Assembly (NCBI RefSeq): GCF_004011865.1
Contig: NZ_RKLP01000009.1
Coordinates: 124,001 to 188,000 of the forward strand
Source of the DNA: Prescottella agglutinans
GTDB taxonomy: Bacteria; Actinomycetota; Actinomycetes; Mycobacteriales; Mycobacteriaceae
Direction: 5' to 3'
DNA: 64,000 nucleotides
Position 1 is the first letter of the stretch; the number at the start of each line of letters is the position of its first letter. The notes under the pieces were generated by a model. That model worked only from the letters and a program-made list of their open reading frames with translations, was not told where the DNA came from and searched no databases. The translations under genes and the position numbers were made by a program. This document shows, piece by piece, positions 9,653-20,100 of this stretch.

Positions 9653-12451
9653 GTGGCAGACATCGCCGCTGGTGAGCGCGTTGTGGTCCGTGACGAGGAG
9701 TGGCTCGTGCGGTCGGTGCGGACCACCGAGCGTGACGGCACGCGCGTCGAGGTGACCGGAATCGGCGAGCTGGTCCGCGACCAGGACGCCGTCTTCTTCG
9801 ACTCCCTCGACACGATCGACCGGCTCGACCCGCGTGACGGCAAGCTGGTGCTCGACGACTCGGCGGGCTTCCGGCGCTCCCGGCTGTGGCTCGAGTCTGT
9901 CCGTCGCAGCAGCCCGGTGCCCGCCGCCGAGACGCGCATCGCGGTCGGCCACCGTGGTCTCCTCGACCGGATGGACTACCAGCTCCGCCCCGCAGCACAG
10001 GCACTGCAGAATCTGCGTCCGCGGATCCTGATCGGCGACGCCGTCGGTCTCGGTAAGACGCTGGAGATCGGCATCCTGCTGTCGGAGCTGATTCGACGCG
10101 GGCGGGGCGAACGCATCCTGGTGGTCACCCCCCGCGCCGTCCTGGAGCAGTTCCAGCACGAGTTGTGGACGCGGTTCGCGATCCCACTCGTGCGGTTGGA
10201 CTCGGGCGGCATCCAGAAGGTCAAGCAGACCTTGCCGAGTTCCCGAAACCCGTTCAGCTACTACAAGCGGGTGATCGTCTCGATCGACACCCTCAAGAAC
10301 CCGGCGAAGTACAAGCACCACCTGAAGAACCACAAGTGGGATGCCGTCGTGATCGACGAGTGCCACAACCTGATCAATCGTGGAACCCAGAACAACGAAC
10401 TCGCGAAACTGCTTGCCGCGCAGACCGATGCGCTGATTCTCGCCAGCGCCACCCCGCACAATGGCAAGCCCGAGTCGTTCGCCGAGCTCGTGAACCTGCT
10501 CGACCCCACCGCCATCGCCGACCGGACCGAATACACCGCCAAGGACATCGAACACCTGTACGTCCGTCGGCACCGGAACTCTCCCGACGTCAAGCTCGAC
10601 GTCGCGCACAAGTGGAAGCAGCGGCGGACCCCGAAGGTGGTCGAGGTGGTGCCCAATGCCGCGGAGATCGCGGTGCTGCGGGAGCTCGAGGACACCTGGC
10701 TGCATCCCGACGGCGATTCGGTTGTGACGGGCCAGGGCCGTCAGCTGTTCCCGTGGACACTGTTCAAGGCTTTCCTGTCCTCGCCGAAGGCGCTGCGGGC
10801 GAGTGTCGAGCGCCGCCTCAAGACCCTGGACTCCACGACGTCCGCGGAGGCCCGGGCGCTGCTGCGGCTCGATGAGCTGGCCGAGGAGGCGGACGCGAAG
10901 ACGCCCTCCAAGCTGGTGAAGTTGATCGACCACCTCGCCGAGGCGGGGGTCGGCAAGGGCTCACCGACCCGCGCGGTCGTCTTCTCCGAGCGAATCGACA
11001 CCCTCACCTGGCTCGAGGCCGAGGTGGCCAAACGGCTCAAGCTGCCGGTCAAGGCGGTGCAGGTGCTCCACGCTGGACTGCCGGACGAGAAGGTGCAGGC
11101 CGTGGTGGAGAGCTTCGGGCAGGCCAGCTCCGACATCCGCATCCTGCTGGCCTCCGACATGGCCTCCGAAGGACTCAACCTGCACAAGGAATGTCACCAA
11201 CTGGTCCACTATGACCTGCCGTGGTCGTTCATCCGGATCCAGCAGCGCAACGGCCGCATCGATCGGTACGGGCAGATGCACGAGCCGCAGATTGCGGCCC
11301 TGGCCCTCGCCAGCGACGCCGACGACGTCCCCAGCGATCTGCGGGTGGTCACCAAGTTGCTGCAGAAGGAGTACGAGGCCAACCAGGCTCTCGGCGACGC
11401 GGGTGTTCTTCTCGACGTGCACGACGCGGAGATCGAGGAGAAGACGGTCATGCAGGCCATCCGTGATGGCAAGGATCTCGATGAGGTGGTTCCGGAGGCG
11501 ACTCCGGCGGCCCTGAAGAACCCGTTTGCCAACCTGATGGCCACGGGCGGCGGACACGAGGGAGACCCGACACCGGAGGAGGTGCCGCGGCGGTCGCTGT
11601 TCAAGGACGATGACAACTACCTCGCCGACGCGCTCAAGGACGTCGAGGCCGAGGCCGGCGGCCACGCGCTGGACGTGACCCGCGACGAAGACAAGGACAT
11701 GATCGCCTTTAACCCGCCGGCCGATCTGGTGCCGCGGTTCCGGGACCTGCCGTCCGAGTACCTCGACGAGCAGAAGATCGCGGACCGGCTGCGGCTGTCC
11801 GGGAGCAACGAGTTCTCCGAAGACCGTCTCGACAGGGCGCGTAAGTCGACGGACAGCGCGTGGCCGGATGTGCACTTCCTCGCGCCCATTCATCCCGTGC
11901 TGGACTGGGCGGCGGACCGATCGATTTCGCGGTTCGGGCGCAACGAGATTCCCGTCCTGTCCGGCAATGTGAGCGAACCCGTGTTCCTAACCCAGGCGGT
12001 GTGGTCGAACTCGCTCGGTCAACCCGCGATCGCGCACTGGGGTGCAGTGCGGGGCCTTCCCGACCACCCCGAGGTCGGGGACTTCGACGAGACCCTCGAT
12101 CAGGCCGGCATCCGGGAGGGTGCAGAGAACGCCGGGTTCGCGGACGTCGACCTCGACGCACTGCAGTACCGCGTGGGCGCCGCGGTAGGCGCCGCCACCG
12201 AACACATCCGGGATCGCCGCGACGACTTCGAGGCCGATCTCCTCCGCCGCATCGACGACTACCGCAGTGGGCTGAAGGGCTGGGAGCAGACAGCACTCGG
12301 CATCGTCACCGACAGCGGCCGCCGCACCGGATCAAGACTGGATATCGAGGCGACTGTCGACCGGTCGACCGCCCTCATCGATGCACTCGCCGCCAGCGGC
12401 GACCCCTTCGTTCGCGTCGTCGCCGTGATCGTGCCGAAAGCAGGTAGCTGA
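9653..12451 (+). CDS. drmD: DISARM SNF2-like helicase DrmD
   Basis: DrmD is the SNF2-family ATPase of class 1 DISARM. The 932-residue product shows SNF2/RapA-type motifs: Walker A GDAVGLGKT (Lys at 135), motif II DECH at 235-238, a SATPHN motif III, and motif VI QQRNGRIDRYGQ from 530. The C-terminal 350 residues carry no motif I recognise. The GTG at 9653 follows AAGGAG seven bases upstream and is the first start after a real intergenic gap, so this gene may have its own promoter. Three bases separate it from the methylase gene, the usual drmD-drmMI pairing. RapA-like bacterial SNF2 proteins are the main alternative, but the neighbourhood argues for DrmD. Confidence 0.86.
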   Translation: MADIAAGERVVVRDEEWLVRSVRTTERDGTRVEVTGIGELVRDQDAVFFDSLDTIDRLDPRDGKLVLDDSAGFRRSRLWLESVRRSSPVPAAETRIAVGHRGLLDRMDYQLRPAAQALQNLRPRILIGDAVGLGKTLEIGILLSELIRRGRGERILVVTPRAVLEQFQHELWTRFAIPLVRLDSGGIQKVKQTLPSSRNPFSYYKRVIVSIDTLKNPAKYKHHLKNHKWDAVVIDECHNLINRGTQNNELAKLLAAQTDALILASATPHNGKPESFAELVNLLDPTAIADRTEYTAKDIEHLYVRRHRNSPDVKLDVAHKWKQRRTPKVVEVVPNAAEIAVLRELEDTWLHPDGDSVVTGQGRQLFPWTLFKAFLSSPKALRASVERRLKTLDSTTSAEARALLRLDELAEEADAKTPSKLVKLIDHLAEAGVGKGSPTRAVVFSERIDTLTWLEAEVAKRLKLPVKAVQVLHAGLPDEKVQAVVESFGQASSDIRILLASDMASEGLNLHKECHQLVHYDLPWSFIRIQQRNGRIDRYGQMHEPQIAALALASDADDVPSDLRVVTKLLQKEYEANQALGDAGVLLDVHDAEIEEKTVMQAIRDGKDLDEVVPEATPAALKNPFANLMATGGGHEGDPTPEEVPRRSLFKDDDNYLADALKDVEAEAGGHALDVTRDEDKDMIAFNPPADLVPRFRDLPSEYLDEQKIADRLRLSGSNEFSEDRLDRARKSTDSAWPDVHFLAPIHPVLDWAADRSISRFGRNEIPVLSGNVSEPVFLTQAVWSNSLGQPAIAHWGAVRGLPDHPEVGDFDETLDQAGIREGAENAGFADVDLDALQYRVGAAVGAATEHIRDRRDDFEADLLRRIDDYRSGLKGWEQTALGIVTDSGRRTGSRLDIEATVDRSTALIDALAASGDPFVRVVAVIVPKAGS

Positions 12452-12454
12452 GCC

Positions 12455-15400
12455 ATGTTCGACTCCATCTCCAACGTCAACGACTACCTGTCGGAGCACT
12501 GGCTCGCGGAGGTCTTCCCCGCCAAGCTCAAGGACCTCGGGAAGGACTGGAAGGAACGCGCCACCCAGGGCAAGGACACCCCGCTCAAGGGGCTCGTCTC
12601 GGTCAGTGGCAGCTACCTCCGCGCGCTCGGCCAACTGCCCGACCCGGCAAATCCGGACTACGCAGCGGTCGTCACCGAGATGCATCGGGACCTGTTGCGC
12701 GCAGCAGGGTTCGAGACGAGCGAGACGACCCTGGAGACCTTCCAGGGGGAGACTCCGATCGCCGTCCCGCTGATCGCGCGATTCACGGGCGCCGCCGACA
12801 CCGACGCACTGCACATCCTGCAGGCCGTACCGGCCGCCGATGCCGACTCCCTGTTCTCCGACGACGCCGAGCTGCTGCACCCGCTGCGGTTGACGATCAC
12901 CAGCGAGAAGACCGAGCTGCTCGCGTCGGTGTCCAAGGCGATCACCCAGCTTTTCGTGAGCGACCACGCACCGCGCTACCTCCTGCTCGTCGCCGGCGGC
13001 ACCGTGCTGCTCACCGACGCCGCCCGCTGGTCGGAGGGCCGCTACCTCGCCTTCGATGTCGCGACGGCACTCGACCGCCGCGACGAGAAGGCTGCGGGCG
13101 AGCTCTCTCATCACGCCGGACTGTGGTCCGCGGACGTGCTGCTGCCCAACGACGACGGCAAGGCAGCCCTCGACGCGTTCACCGAGGACTCCGAGAAGCA
13201 CGCAGTCGGCGTCAGCGAGGATCTCCGCGAGGGCCTGCGTATCTCGATCGAGAAGGTCGCCAACGAGGTACTTGAACAGCGCCGCGTTGCTGGCCTGCCG
13301 GTCGAGGGCATCCCGGAACTCCCGAAGGATCTGACGATCCAGTCGCTGCGGTTCCTGTACCGAATCCTGTTCCTGCTCTTCGCCGAAGCCCGCCCGGAGC
13401 TGGGCATTCTTCCTGTGGGCGCACCCGAGTACGGGTCCGGCTACGGCCTCGACCGACTGCGGGAGATCATCCAGGTACCCCTCACCGGACGCTCCGCGGA
13501 CGGGCACCACCTGCACGAATCGCTGGACCTGCTGTTCCGTCTCGTCAACGACGGCCACGGCGCAGGCACCGAGGACGGCGACGGGCTGGTGTTCGAGGCG
13601 ATGCGCTCGGACCTGTTCGACCCCAAACGCACCCCGCTGATCGACGAGACGCGGATCAGCAACCGGGTGCTGCAGGAGGTGCTCACCCTGCTGCTGCTGT
13701 CGAAGCCGTCGAAGAACAAGAACAAGCAGCGCGGCTACATCTCCTACGCACAGCTCGGCATCAACCAGCTCGGCGCCGTGTACGAGGGGTTGATGTCGTA
13801 CTCCGGTCTGATCGCCGACGACGACATGGTCGAGGTCGCGAAGGACGGCAACGCCGACAAGGGCTCGTGGTTGGTGCCATCCACCAAGTCGGGCGACTAC
13901 GCCGCCGAGGACATCGTGTGGCGTGAGGACCGGCTGACCGGACGTAAGGACATCGTCCGGCATGCCAAGGGCAGCTTCGTGTTTCGTCTCTCGGGCCGCG
14001 ACCGCCAGCGCAGCGCCTCCTACTACACGCCCGAGGTCCTCACCAAGACCGTCGTCAAGCACGCGCTCGCGGAACTGATCACCGACGAGACGACTGCCGC
14101 CCAGATTCTGGAGTACCGGATCTGCGAGCCGGCGCTCGGCAGCGGCGCCTTCCTCAACGAGGCGATCAATCAGCTCGCCGCCGAGTACCTGGTCCGCAGG
14201 CAGAACGAGCTGGGGGAGCGGATCGAGCCGGAGCAGTACACCACCGAGTTGCAGAAGGTGAAGGCCTACCTGGCGCTGCACCGCGCCTACGGTGTCGACC
14301 TCAATGCCACGGCTGTGGAGCTCGCGGAGGTGTCATTGTGGCTCAACGTGATGCATCGTGGACTGCAGGCCCCGTGGTTCGGCCTGCACCTGCGCCGCGG
14401 CAACTCGTTGATCGGTGCCCGCCGCGCCACCTACGACTTCACCTCGCTCGGCAAGGCGAAGAAGAGCTGGCTCACGACCCCGCCCACCGAGCGGCCGCTG
14501 TCCGAGGGGTCGATCGGTGACGGCGAGATCCACCACTTCCTCCTGCCTGCCAGCGGCTGGGCAGCTGTCGCTGATGCGAAGCAGGCCAAGGAGTTGATGC
14601 CGGAAGCGGTTGAAGCGCTCAAGAAGTGGCGTAAAGAGGTGACGAAGAAGCCGGACAAGAAGCAGCTCGATCGGCTGAGGGCTCTGTCACGCCGTGTTGA
14701 GCGCCTGTGGGACTTGACGCTGCGCCGACTCATGATCAGCGAGCGTGAAGTGTCTCGCCAGATCGATGTGTGGGGTTCAGACCTTCCCGTCGTCGAAACC
14801 GCAGTTCCGCGTGAGCAGGTCGAGTCAGAGCTCCTGGACCCCGAGGGTCCCTACATGCGGCTACGGCTCGCGATGGACACCTGGTGCGCCATGTGGTTCT
14901 GGTCGCTGACCGGACCGGTCGAGAACTCTGACGACGATGACGACAACCACCCGGGCCCGCCGAATCTCGACGAGTGGATCAAGACCCTCGAAGGACTGCT
15001 GGGCTTCGACGGCGTCCGTAAGGGCGAGGCCGACCAGGCGATGTTCCACGAGACCGTCGACAGCTTCGATCAATTGTCGAAGATGGACGACCTCGAACGC
15101 GATTTCTATGGCATGAGCCCGGTGTGGAAGCTGGTGTCGAAGCATCAGTGGCTTGGCGCAGCACGAGGCATCGCGGATGAGCAAGGATTCTTCCACTGGG
15201 ATCTCGACTTTGCGCAGATCTTCCAGCGTGGAGGGTTCGACCTGCAGGTGGGTAATCCACCGTGGGTGCGGCCCGACTGGAAGGATGACATTGCGCTCGC
15301 CGAGTACGATCCGTACTTCAGTCTGCAGGAGAAGATCCCGGAGAGGACATTCACCGTACGACGCAACCAGGTTCTCGACGTGGCGCTGGCTCGGCTGCAG

Positions 15401-17179
15401 TACCTTGACGAACTAACCTCGTGGGCGGGTGGTGTCGAACATTTTGGTTCTTCGGTTGATCACCCGGTGCTCGATGGTGTCCGAACGAACTTGTATATGA
15501 ATTTCATGGAGTTGGTTTGGAGAAACTCCCAAACCGGCGGGGTGTCGGCGCTCCTTCATCCGGAGACCCACTTCACCGATCCGAAGGCTGGTGCTTTGCG
15601 AGCAGCAACCTATTCGAGGCTGCGACGCCATTGGCAGTTTGTGAACGAATTGATGCTATTTGCAGAGATCGGGCACCCGGTTACCTATGGCATTCATGTC
15701 TACGGGCGACTGCAGTCGAGTATCCAGTTTGTGCAGATCGCGTCGGTTTTGACGCCCTATACGGTCGATGCGTCCGTGGAGGAATCGGGCACTGGTGAAG
15801 TCCCGGGAATTCAGTATCCGTGGGGCGGTTGGGATCTTCGTCCGCACAAGTCGCGAGTCGCCGAAATTGATTCATCGACATTGTCGGATTGGGCATTACT
15901 CTTCGATCCTCCAGGCACACCTGGAAGTGAGGCAAGGTTGCTTAGGCCTCTGACCCGAGAGCATGTAGAGATACTAGGGGTTCTGGCGCAGCAGTCAGTG
16001 AGGCTCGCAGACCTTGGATATCGGTGGTCTAGCCTATGGAACGAAAAGGTGGCCAAACAAGATGGATATATTGAGTGGCGGACTGAGTGCCCGGACGACT
16101 GGCGTGAAGTGGTGTACCAAGGACCGCACTTCACCGTTGCGACGCCGTTCGCGAAGGAGCCCAACGAAAACTGCAAGAGCAAGGGCGATTACACCGCGTG
16201 GGATTTTGAGGAGCTCCCGGAAGCGCTGATTCCACGTACAAACTATCAGCGTGCCTGTGATCGTGAAGATTACAGTGCGGGGATCCCGCAGTGGGATGGC
16301 GTTCCAGCGGTGGACTACTGGCGTATCGCGTGGCGTCGGATGACTCAGCCGGGATTGGAGCGGTCACTGCACGCCGCGATTGTTCCACCGGGGGTAGCGC
16401 ACGTTCATACTGTCCATACGTGTGCGGTGTCGACGCGCAGCGCGCTGACCCGTGCGTCATCTGGGCTATCGACTGGGGCCACAGATTCGCTGAATACAGT
16501 TTTGGTTGCAGGTCTATGGGCCTCGCTTCCGTTCGACTATCTGGTCAAAGTGAGCGGGAAGTCAGATGTGAACGCCGACTTGATTGACCGCTTCCCGGCC
16601 CCGATCGACCATCCTTCGGCGGCGGCGCTCTTGCTGCGTACCCTGCGGCTGAACTGCCTCACCCGCGACTATGCACCGCTGTGGGACGACCTATACCAAG
16701 AATCATTCGTGAATGACTCGTGGTCTTCGAACTTCGCGATTTACTCAGAGCTGGGTGTCGCTCAGCGGGAATGGACTATGGATGTCCCCCTGCGTTCTGA
16801 CTTCGATCGTCGGGCTGCGTTGGTCGAGATTGATGCGCTCGCGGCGCTGATGCTCGGCCTTTCAGCAGATCATTTGGCTCTGATGTTCCGTTCCCAATTC
16901 CCGGTACTTCGTAAGTACGAGTACGGCATGTACTTCGACGCGCGCGGTCGGAAGATCACGAAGGACCACCAGGCTCAAGGAGTTAAGCAGCAGAAAGACG
17001 ACTACAAGCTCCTACAGGCATACCTCGAAGGTGAGGAATGCGGCGACCTGCTCGACCGCTACACGCCGTTCCCGCCTGACGAGAACCACGACGAGCCGTG
17101 GTTCTACAAGCCCGACCGTGAGGCCGAGATGCGCACCGCCTATGCAGAGTTCGAGCGGAGGCTCGGTCTGAATGGGTGA
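12455..17179 (+). CDS. drmMI: DISARM adenine-specific DNA methylase DrmMI-type
   Basis: This 1574-residue N6-adenine DNA methylase resembles PglX, Eco57I and DrmMI enzymes. In DISARM the methylase marks host DNA so that it is spared. Visible motifs are YYTPEVLT from 523, the SAM-binding motif EPALGSGAF at 558-566 and the catalytic motif IV NPPW at 934-937. The roughly 370 residues between the last two are an insertion typical of large single-chain methylases. Residues of about 990-1400 should form the target-recognition part. Their DNA is much lower in GC than the rest: the 60 bases from 16021 hold 29 G+C, against 41 for those from 13441. This suggests exchange of the specificity region. The gene starts three bases after drmD and overlaps the next gene by eight bases. 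Confidence 0.88.
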   Translation: MFDSISNVNDYLSEHWLAEVFPAKLKDLGKDWKERATQGKDTPLKGLVSVSGSYLRALGQLPDPANPDYAAVVTEMHRDLLRAAGFETSETTLETFQGETPIAVPLIARFTGAADTDALHILQAVPAADADSLFSDDAELLHPLRLTITSEKTELLASVSKAITQLFVSDHAPRYLLLVAGGTVLLTDAARWSEGRYLAFDVATALDRRDEKAAGELSHHAGLWSADVLLPNDDGKAALDAFTEDSEKHAVGVSEDLREGLRISIEKVANEVLEQRRVAGLPVEGIPELPKDLTIQSLRFLYRILFLLFAEARPELGILPVGAPEYGSGYGLDRLREIIQVPLTGRSADGHHLHESLDLLFRLVNDGHGAGTEDGDGLVFEAMRSDLFDPKRTPLIDETRISNRVLQEVLTLLLLSKPSKNKNKQRGYISYAQLGINQLGAVYEGLMSYSGLIADDDMVEVAKDGNADKGSWLVPSTKSGDYAAEDIVWREDRLTGRKDIVRHAKGSFVFRLSGRDRQRSASYYTPEVLTKTVVKHALAELITDETTAAQILEYRICEPALGSGAFLNEAINQLAAEYLVRRQNELGERIEPEQYTTELQKVKAYLALHRAYGVDLNATAVELAEVSLWLNVMHRGLQAPWFGLHLRRGNSLIGARRATYDFTSLGKAKKSWLTTPPTERPLSEGSIGDGEIHHFLLPASGWAAVADAKQAKELMPEAVEALKKWRKEVTKKPDKKQLDRLRALSRRVERLWDLTLRRLMISEREVSRQIDVWGSDLPVVETAVPREQVESELLDPEGPYMRLRLAMDTWCAMWFWSLTGPVENSDDDDDNHPGPPNLDEWIKTLEGLLGFDGVRKGEADQAMFHETVDSFDQLSKMDDLERDFYGMSPVWKLVSKHQWLGAARGIADEQGFFHWDLDFAQIFQRGGFDLQVGNPPWVRPDWKDDIALAEYDPYFSLQEKIPERTFTVRRNQVLDVALARLQYLDELTSWAGGVEHFGSSVDHPVLDGVRTNLYMNFMELVWRNSQTGGVSALLHPETHFTDPKAGALRAATYSRLRRHWQFVNELMLFAEIGHPVTYGIHVYGRLQSSIQFVQIASVLTPYTVDASVEESGTGEVPGIQYPWGGWDLRPHKSRVAEIDSSTLSDWALLFDPPGTPGSEARLLRPLTREHVEILGVLAQQSVRLADLGYRWSSLWNEKVAKQDGYIEWRTECPDDWREVVYQGPHFTVATPFAKEPNENCKSKGDYTAWDFEELPEALIPRTNYQRACDREDYSAGIPQWDGVPAVDYWRIAWRRMTQPGLERSLHAAIVPPGVAHVHTVHTCAVSTRSALTRASSGLSTGATDSLNTVLVAGLWASLPFDYLVKVSGKSDVNADLIDRFPAPIDHPSAAALLLRTLRLNCLTRDYAPLWDDLYQESFVNDSWSSNFAIYSELGVAQREWTMDVPLRSDFDRRAALVEIDALAALMLGLSADHLALMFRSQFPVLRKYEYGMYFDARGRKITKDHQAQGVKQQKDDYKLLQAYLEGEECGDLLDRYTPFPPDENHDEPWFYKPDREAEMRTAYAEFERRLGLNG

Positions 17180-20100
17180 CATCGCGGCGCCTACCTTCCC
17201 GTCCCTGCTGGCCGAGGAAACGAAGGACTCGATCACCGAGTACCTGTCCACCACCTTCGCTCTCGCCGATCCGAACGCAGGATCGGCCCTCAGCGAGTTC
17301 CTGCGGCACCCGGAGACCGGGATTTTCCGCGGCCCCTACCTGAAGGTGCGCACGCCCTATCAGCAGGTGCCGGGGAAGTGGACCTCGCCACTGGAATGGA
17401 TGCCGAAGGGGTTCCGTCCCTTTCGGCATCAGGCGACCGCGTTCGAGCGCCTCTCCACCCGAAGCGGTGCCGCGCAGCCGACGATCGTGACGACCGGAAC
17501 CGGTTCGGGTAAGACGGAGTCGTTTCTCGTCCCGCTCCTCGACCATGCGCGCAGGGCGGCCGCGCGCGGCGAGGAGGGGATCAAGGCGATCATCCTGTAC
17601 CCGATGAACGCGCTCGTCACCGACCAGGCGCGGCGTCTCGCGAACTACCTGCACGACGACCCGCAGCTGAGCGAGGTCACCGCCGGCGTCTACATCGGTG
17701 GCCAGGGTCGGCGCCGGACCCCCACGCGCAACCAGCTCGTCGACAACCGCGACGAGCTGCGCAAGAACCCGCCCGACATCCTGCTCACGAACTACAAGAT
17801 GCTCGACCTGCTGCTCCTTCGGGCCGGCGACAACCCGTTGTGGGACAACGCGGCATCCACCCTGCAGTACCTGGTACTCGACGAGTTCCACACCTACGAC
17901 GGTGCGCAGGGCACCGACGTCGCCATGCTCATCCGGCGGCTCGGCGCGCGCATCGGCGTCTCCGAGGCCGGGCGCCCGCTGGGCCGAGTCACCCCGGTCG
18001 CTACCTCCGCGACGCTCGGCGGAGGCAGCCGGTCGAGCGAACTGCGTGACTTCGCCGAGACCATTTTCGGAACCGAGTTCTCACCCGAATCCCTCGTCGC
18101 CGAGACGTCGTTGACCGCCGCCGATGTCGTCCCGCACGTCGACTTCGGCCTCGACATTCCGGCGGTCGATGTCATTCTCGAGGCGCCGACCCCCGACGCG
18201 GCGGTGGAGGGCTCCTGGGAGCCGCTGGCGCGCGCCGTTCTCGAGCCCGCGACCGAACCCGGCGTCCACGCCGCGGACATCGACTACGCCGACCCGGTCG
18301 AGATCGGTGACGCGCTGCGCACCCACTTCCTCACCCGAGCCGTCATCGACGCCCTCAGCGGTGAGCCCCTCACCCCCGCCGAGGCCGTCACCCGCATCAC
18401 CCAGGCCGGTGTCCTGCCGTGGGGCGTCCACAACGCCAGCCGACCCGCGGAGGTACAGCAGGCCCTGCTGAAGTTCCTCGCACTCCTGTCCGTCGCCCGC
18501 GTCCGCGACGACCACGGCTCGCTCCGTCCCCTGCTCAACGTGCAGGTGCAGCTGTGGGTGCGGGAGTTGACCCGGATGCTGCGCCAGGTATCCCAGGATC
18601 CGGGTTTCGATTGGTGGCACGACGGCCCGCCCGCCGACGGCACCCACCTGCCCGCGGTGCACTGCCGGGTGTGCGGGCACTCGGGGTGGATGACCTCCAC
18701 CACCGAGCTCGGGGATTCCTTCGCCCACGAGCCGCAGGCGATCTGGCGCGACAGTGCACGCCTCGCCGATCGGCGAAAGACCCGCACGCTGCTCCTGGCC
18801 GACGCCGCCGACCAGGGCGTTACGCTCATCGACGCGGACACCCTCGAGGTCGCCTCCACGCCGAACGAGAACACCATCGCGGTGCACTGCACTCCCGACG
18901 AGGAGCAGGCGGTCGAGCAGACGTGCCCGGCGTGCGGTGCGCGAAACGCGATCCGCTTCCTCGGATCCAGCGTCGCCACCCTACTCAGCGTCGGCCTCAC
19001 TAGTGAGTTCGGTTCTCCGCTTCTCGCCGACGGCGAGAAGAAGACGCTCGTCTTCACCGACTCGGTGCAGGACGCGGCTCACCGAGCTGCGTTCATCGAG
19101 GGCCGTGCCTTCCAGTTCAACTTCCGTTCCGCGCTCCTCGCGGCCACAAGCGGCGAACGCACCACGCTCCAGGCCGCGGCGGAAAGGCTGTTCTCCGACA
19201 CCCCGACAGCACAGCTGTACTCGATCACCCCACCCGACTTCGTGCGGCGCACCGGCGTCGAAGGCGCCTGGCTCGACCACGATTCCGAAGGATGGCTGCG
19301 CGATCTGCTGGACGTACGTATCGCATTCCAGGCGCACCTCGAAACCGGCCTGAACGCTCGCATGGGTCGCACGTTGGAACTTACCGGGGCGGTGGCCGTC
19401 GACATCGATATCGACCTCGACCACTTTGCTTCCCTGGCCCGCGACATCCACCAGAACCTGCCGCAACTCAGCCTCACCCTGAGCCGAGGCCCCGCCGAGC
19501 AGCTGAGCCTCGACGTGCCGGACGATCGAGCAAAGCAGCTCGCGATCGACATCGACGCGTATGCCGGCCCGCGCTACGACATCTGGATCCTCGGACTGGT
19601 GGAGCAGCTGCGAACGACGGGTGGCATTCACCACCGGTGGCTCGCGCGATACATCCGCGACGAGGGTAAGCGGTGGTCCATCTGGGGTGGCAGCGCCGAG
19701 GGCATGCCGAAGTTCCCCGCCGGGCGTCCCGCCCCCGGCTTCCTCACCACCGGCGCGGCCGGCGACACCGACTTCATCGCGCTGGGCCCGCGCGGCGAAT
19801 CACGGCTCACCGACTGGACCCGCCGATGCCTCGGCGTCACCGCTTCTGAAGCGCGTGCCCTCCTCGCCGACGTCGTCGACGTCCTCGCGGGCGAAGACGG
19901 TCCCCTCGAACGGCGCGCCGGCGAAAAGGGATCCAAGGTCTACGGTCTCACGGCCGACCGCATCATCCTGGATCCCACCGGGATCGCACGCCTTCAGTGC
20001 CCGGTCTGCCACCACGTGCAACCCACGACCTCCAACCGGACGGCGCTCTGGGACGGCGCACCCTGCCCGCGGATGCGCTGCCCCGGAACCCTGGCGCCGG

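Noticed and set aside
12332-14281. 649-residue minus-strand open frame
   Set aside because: It is a shadow of the drmD end and the methylase start, with composition typical of antisense frames.
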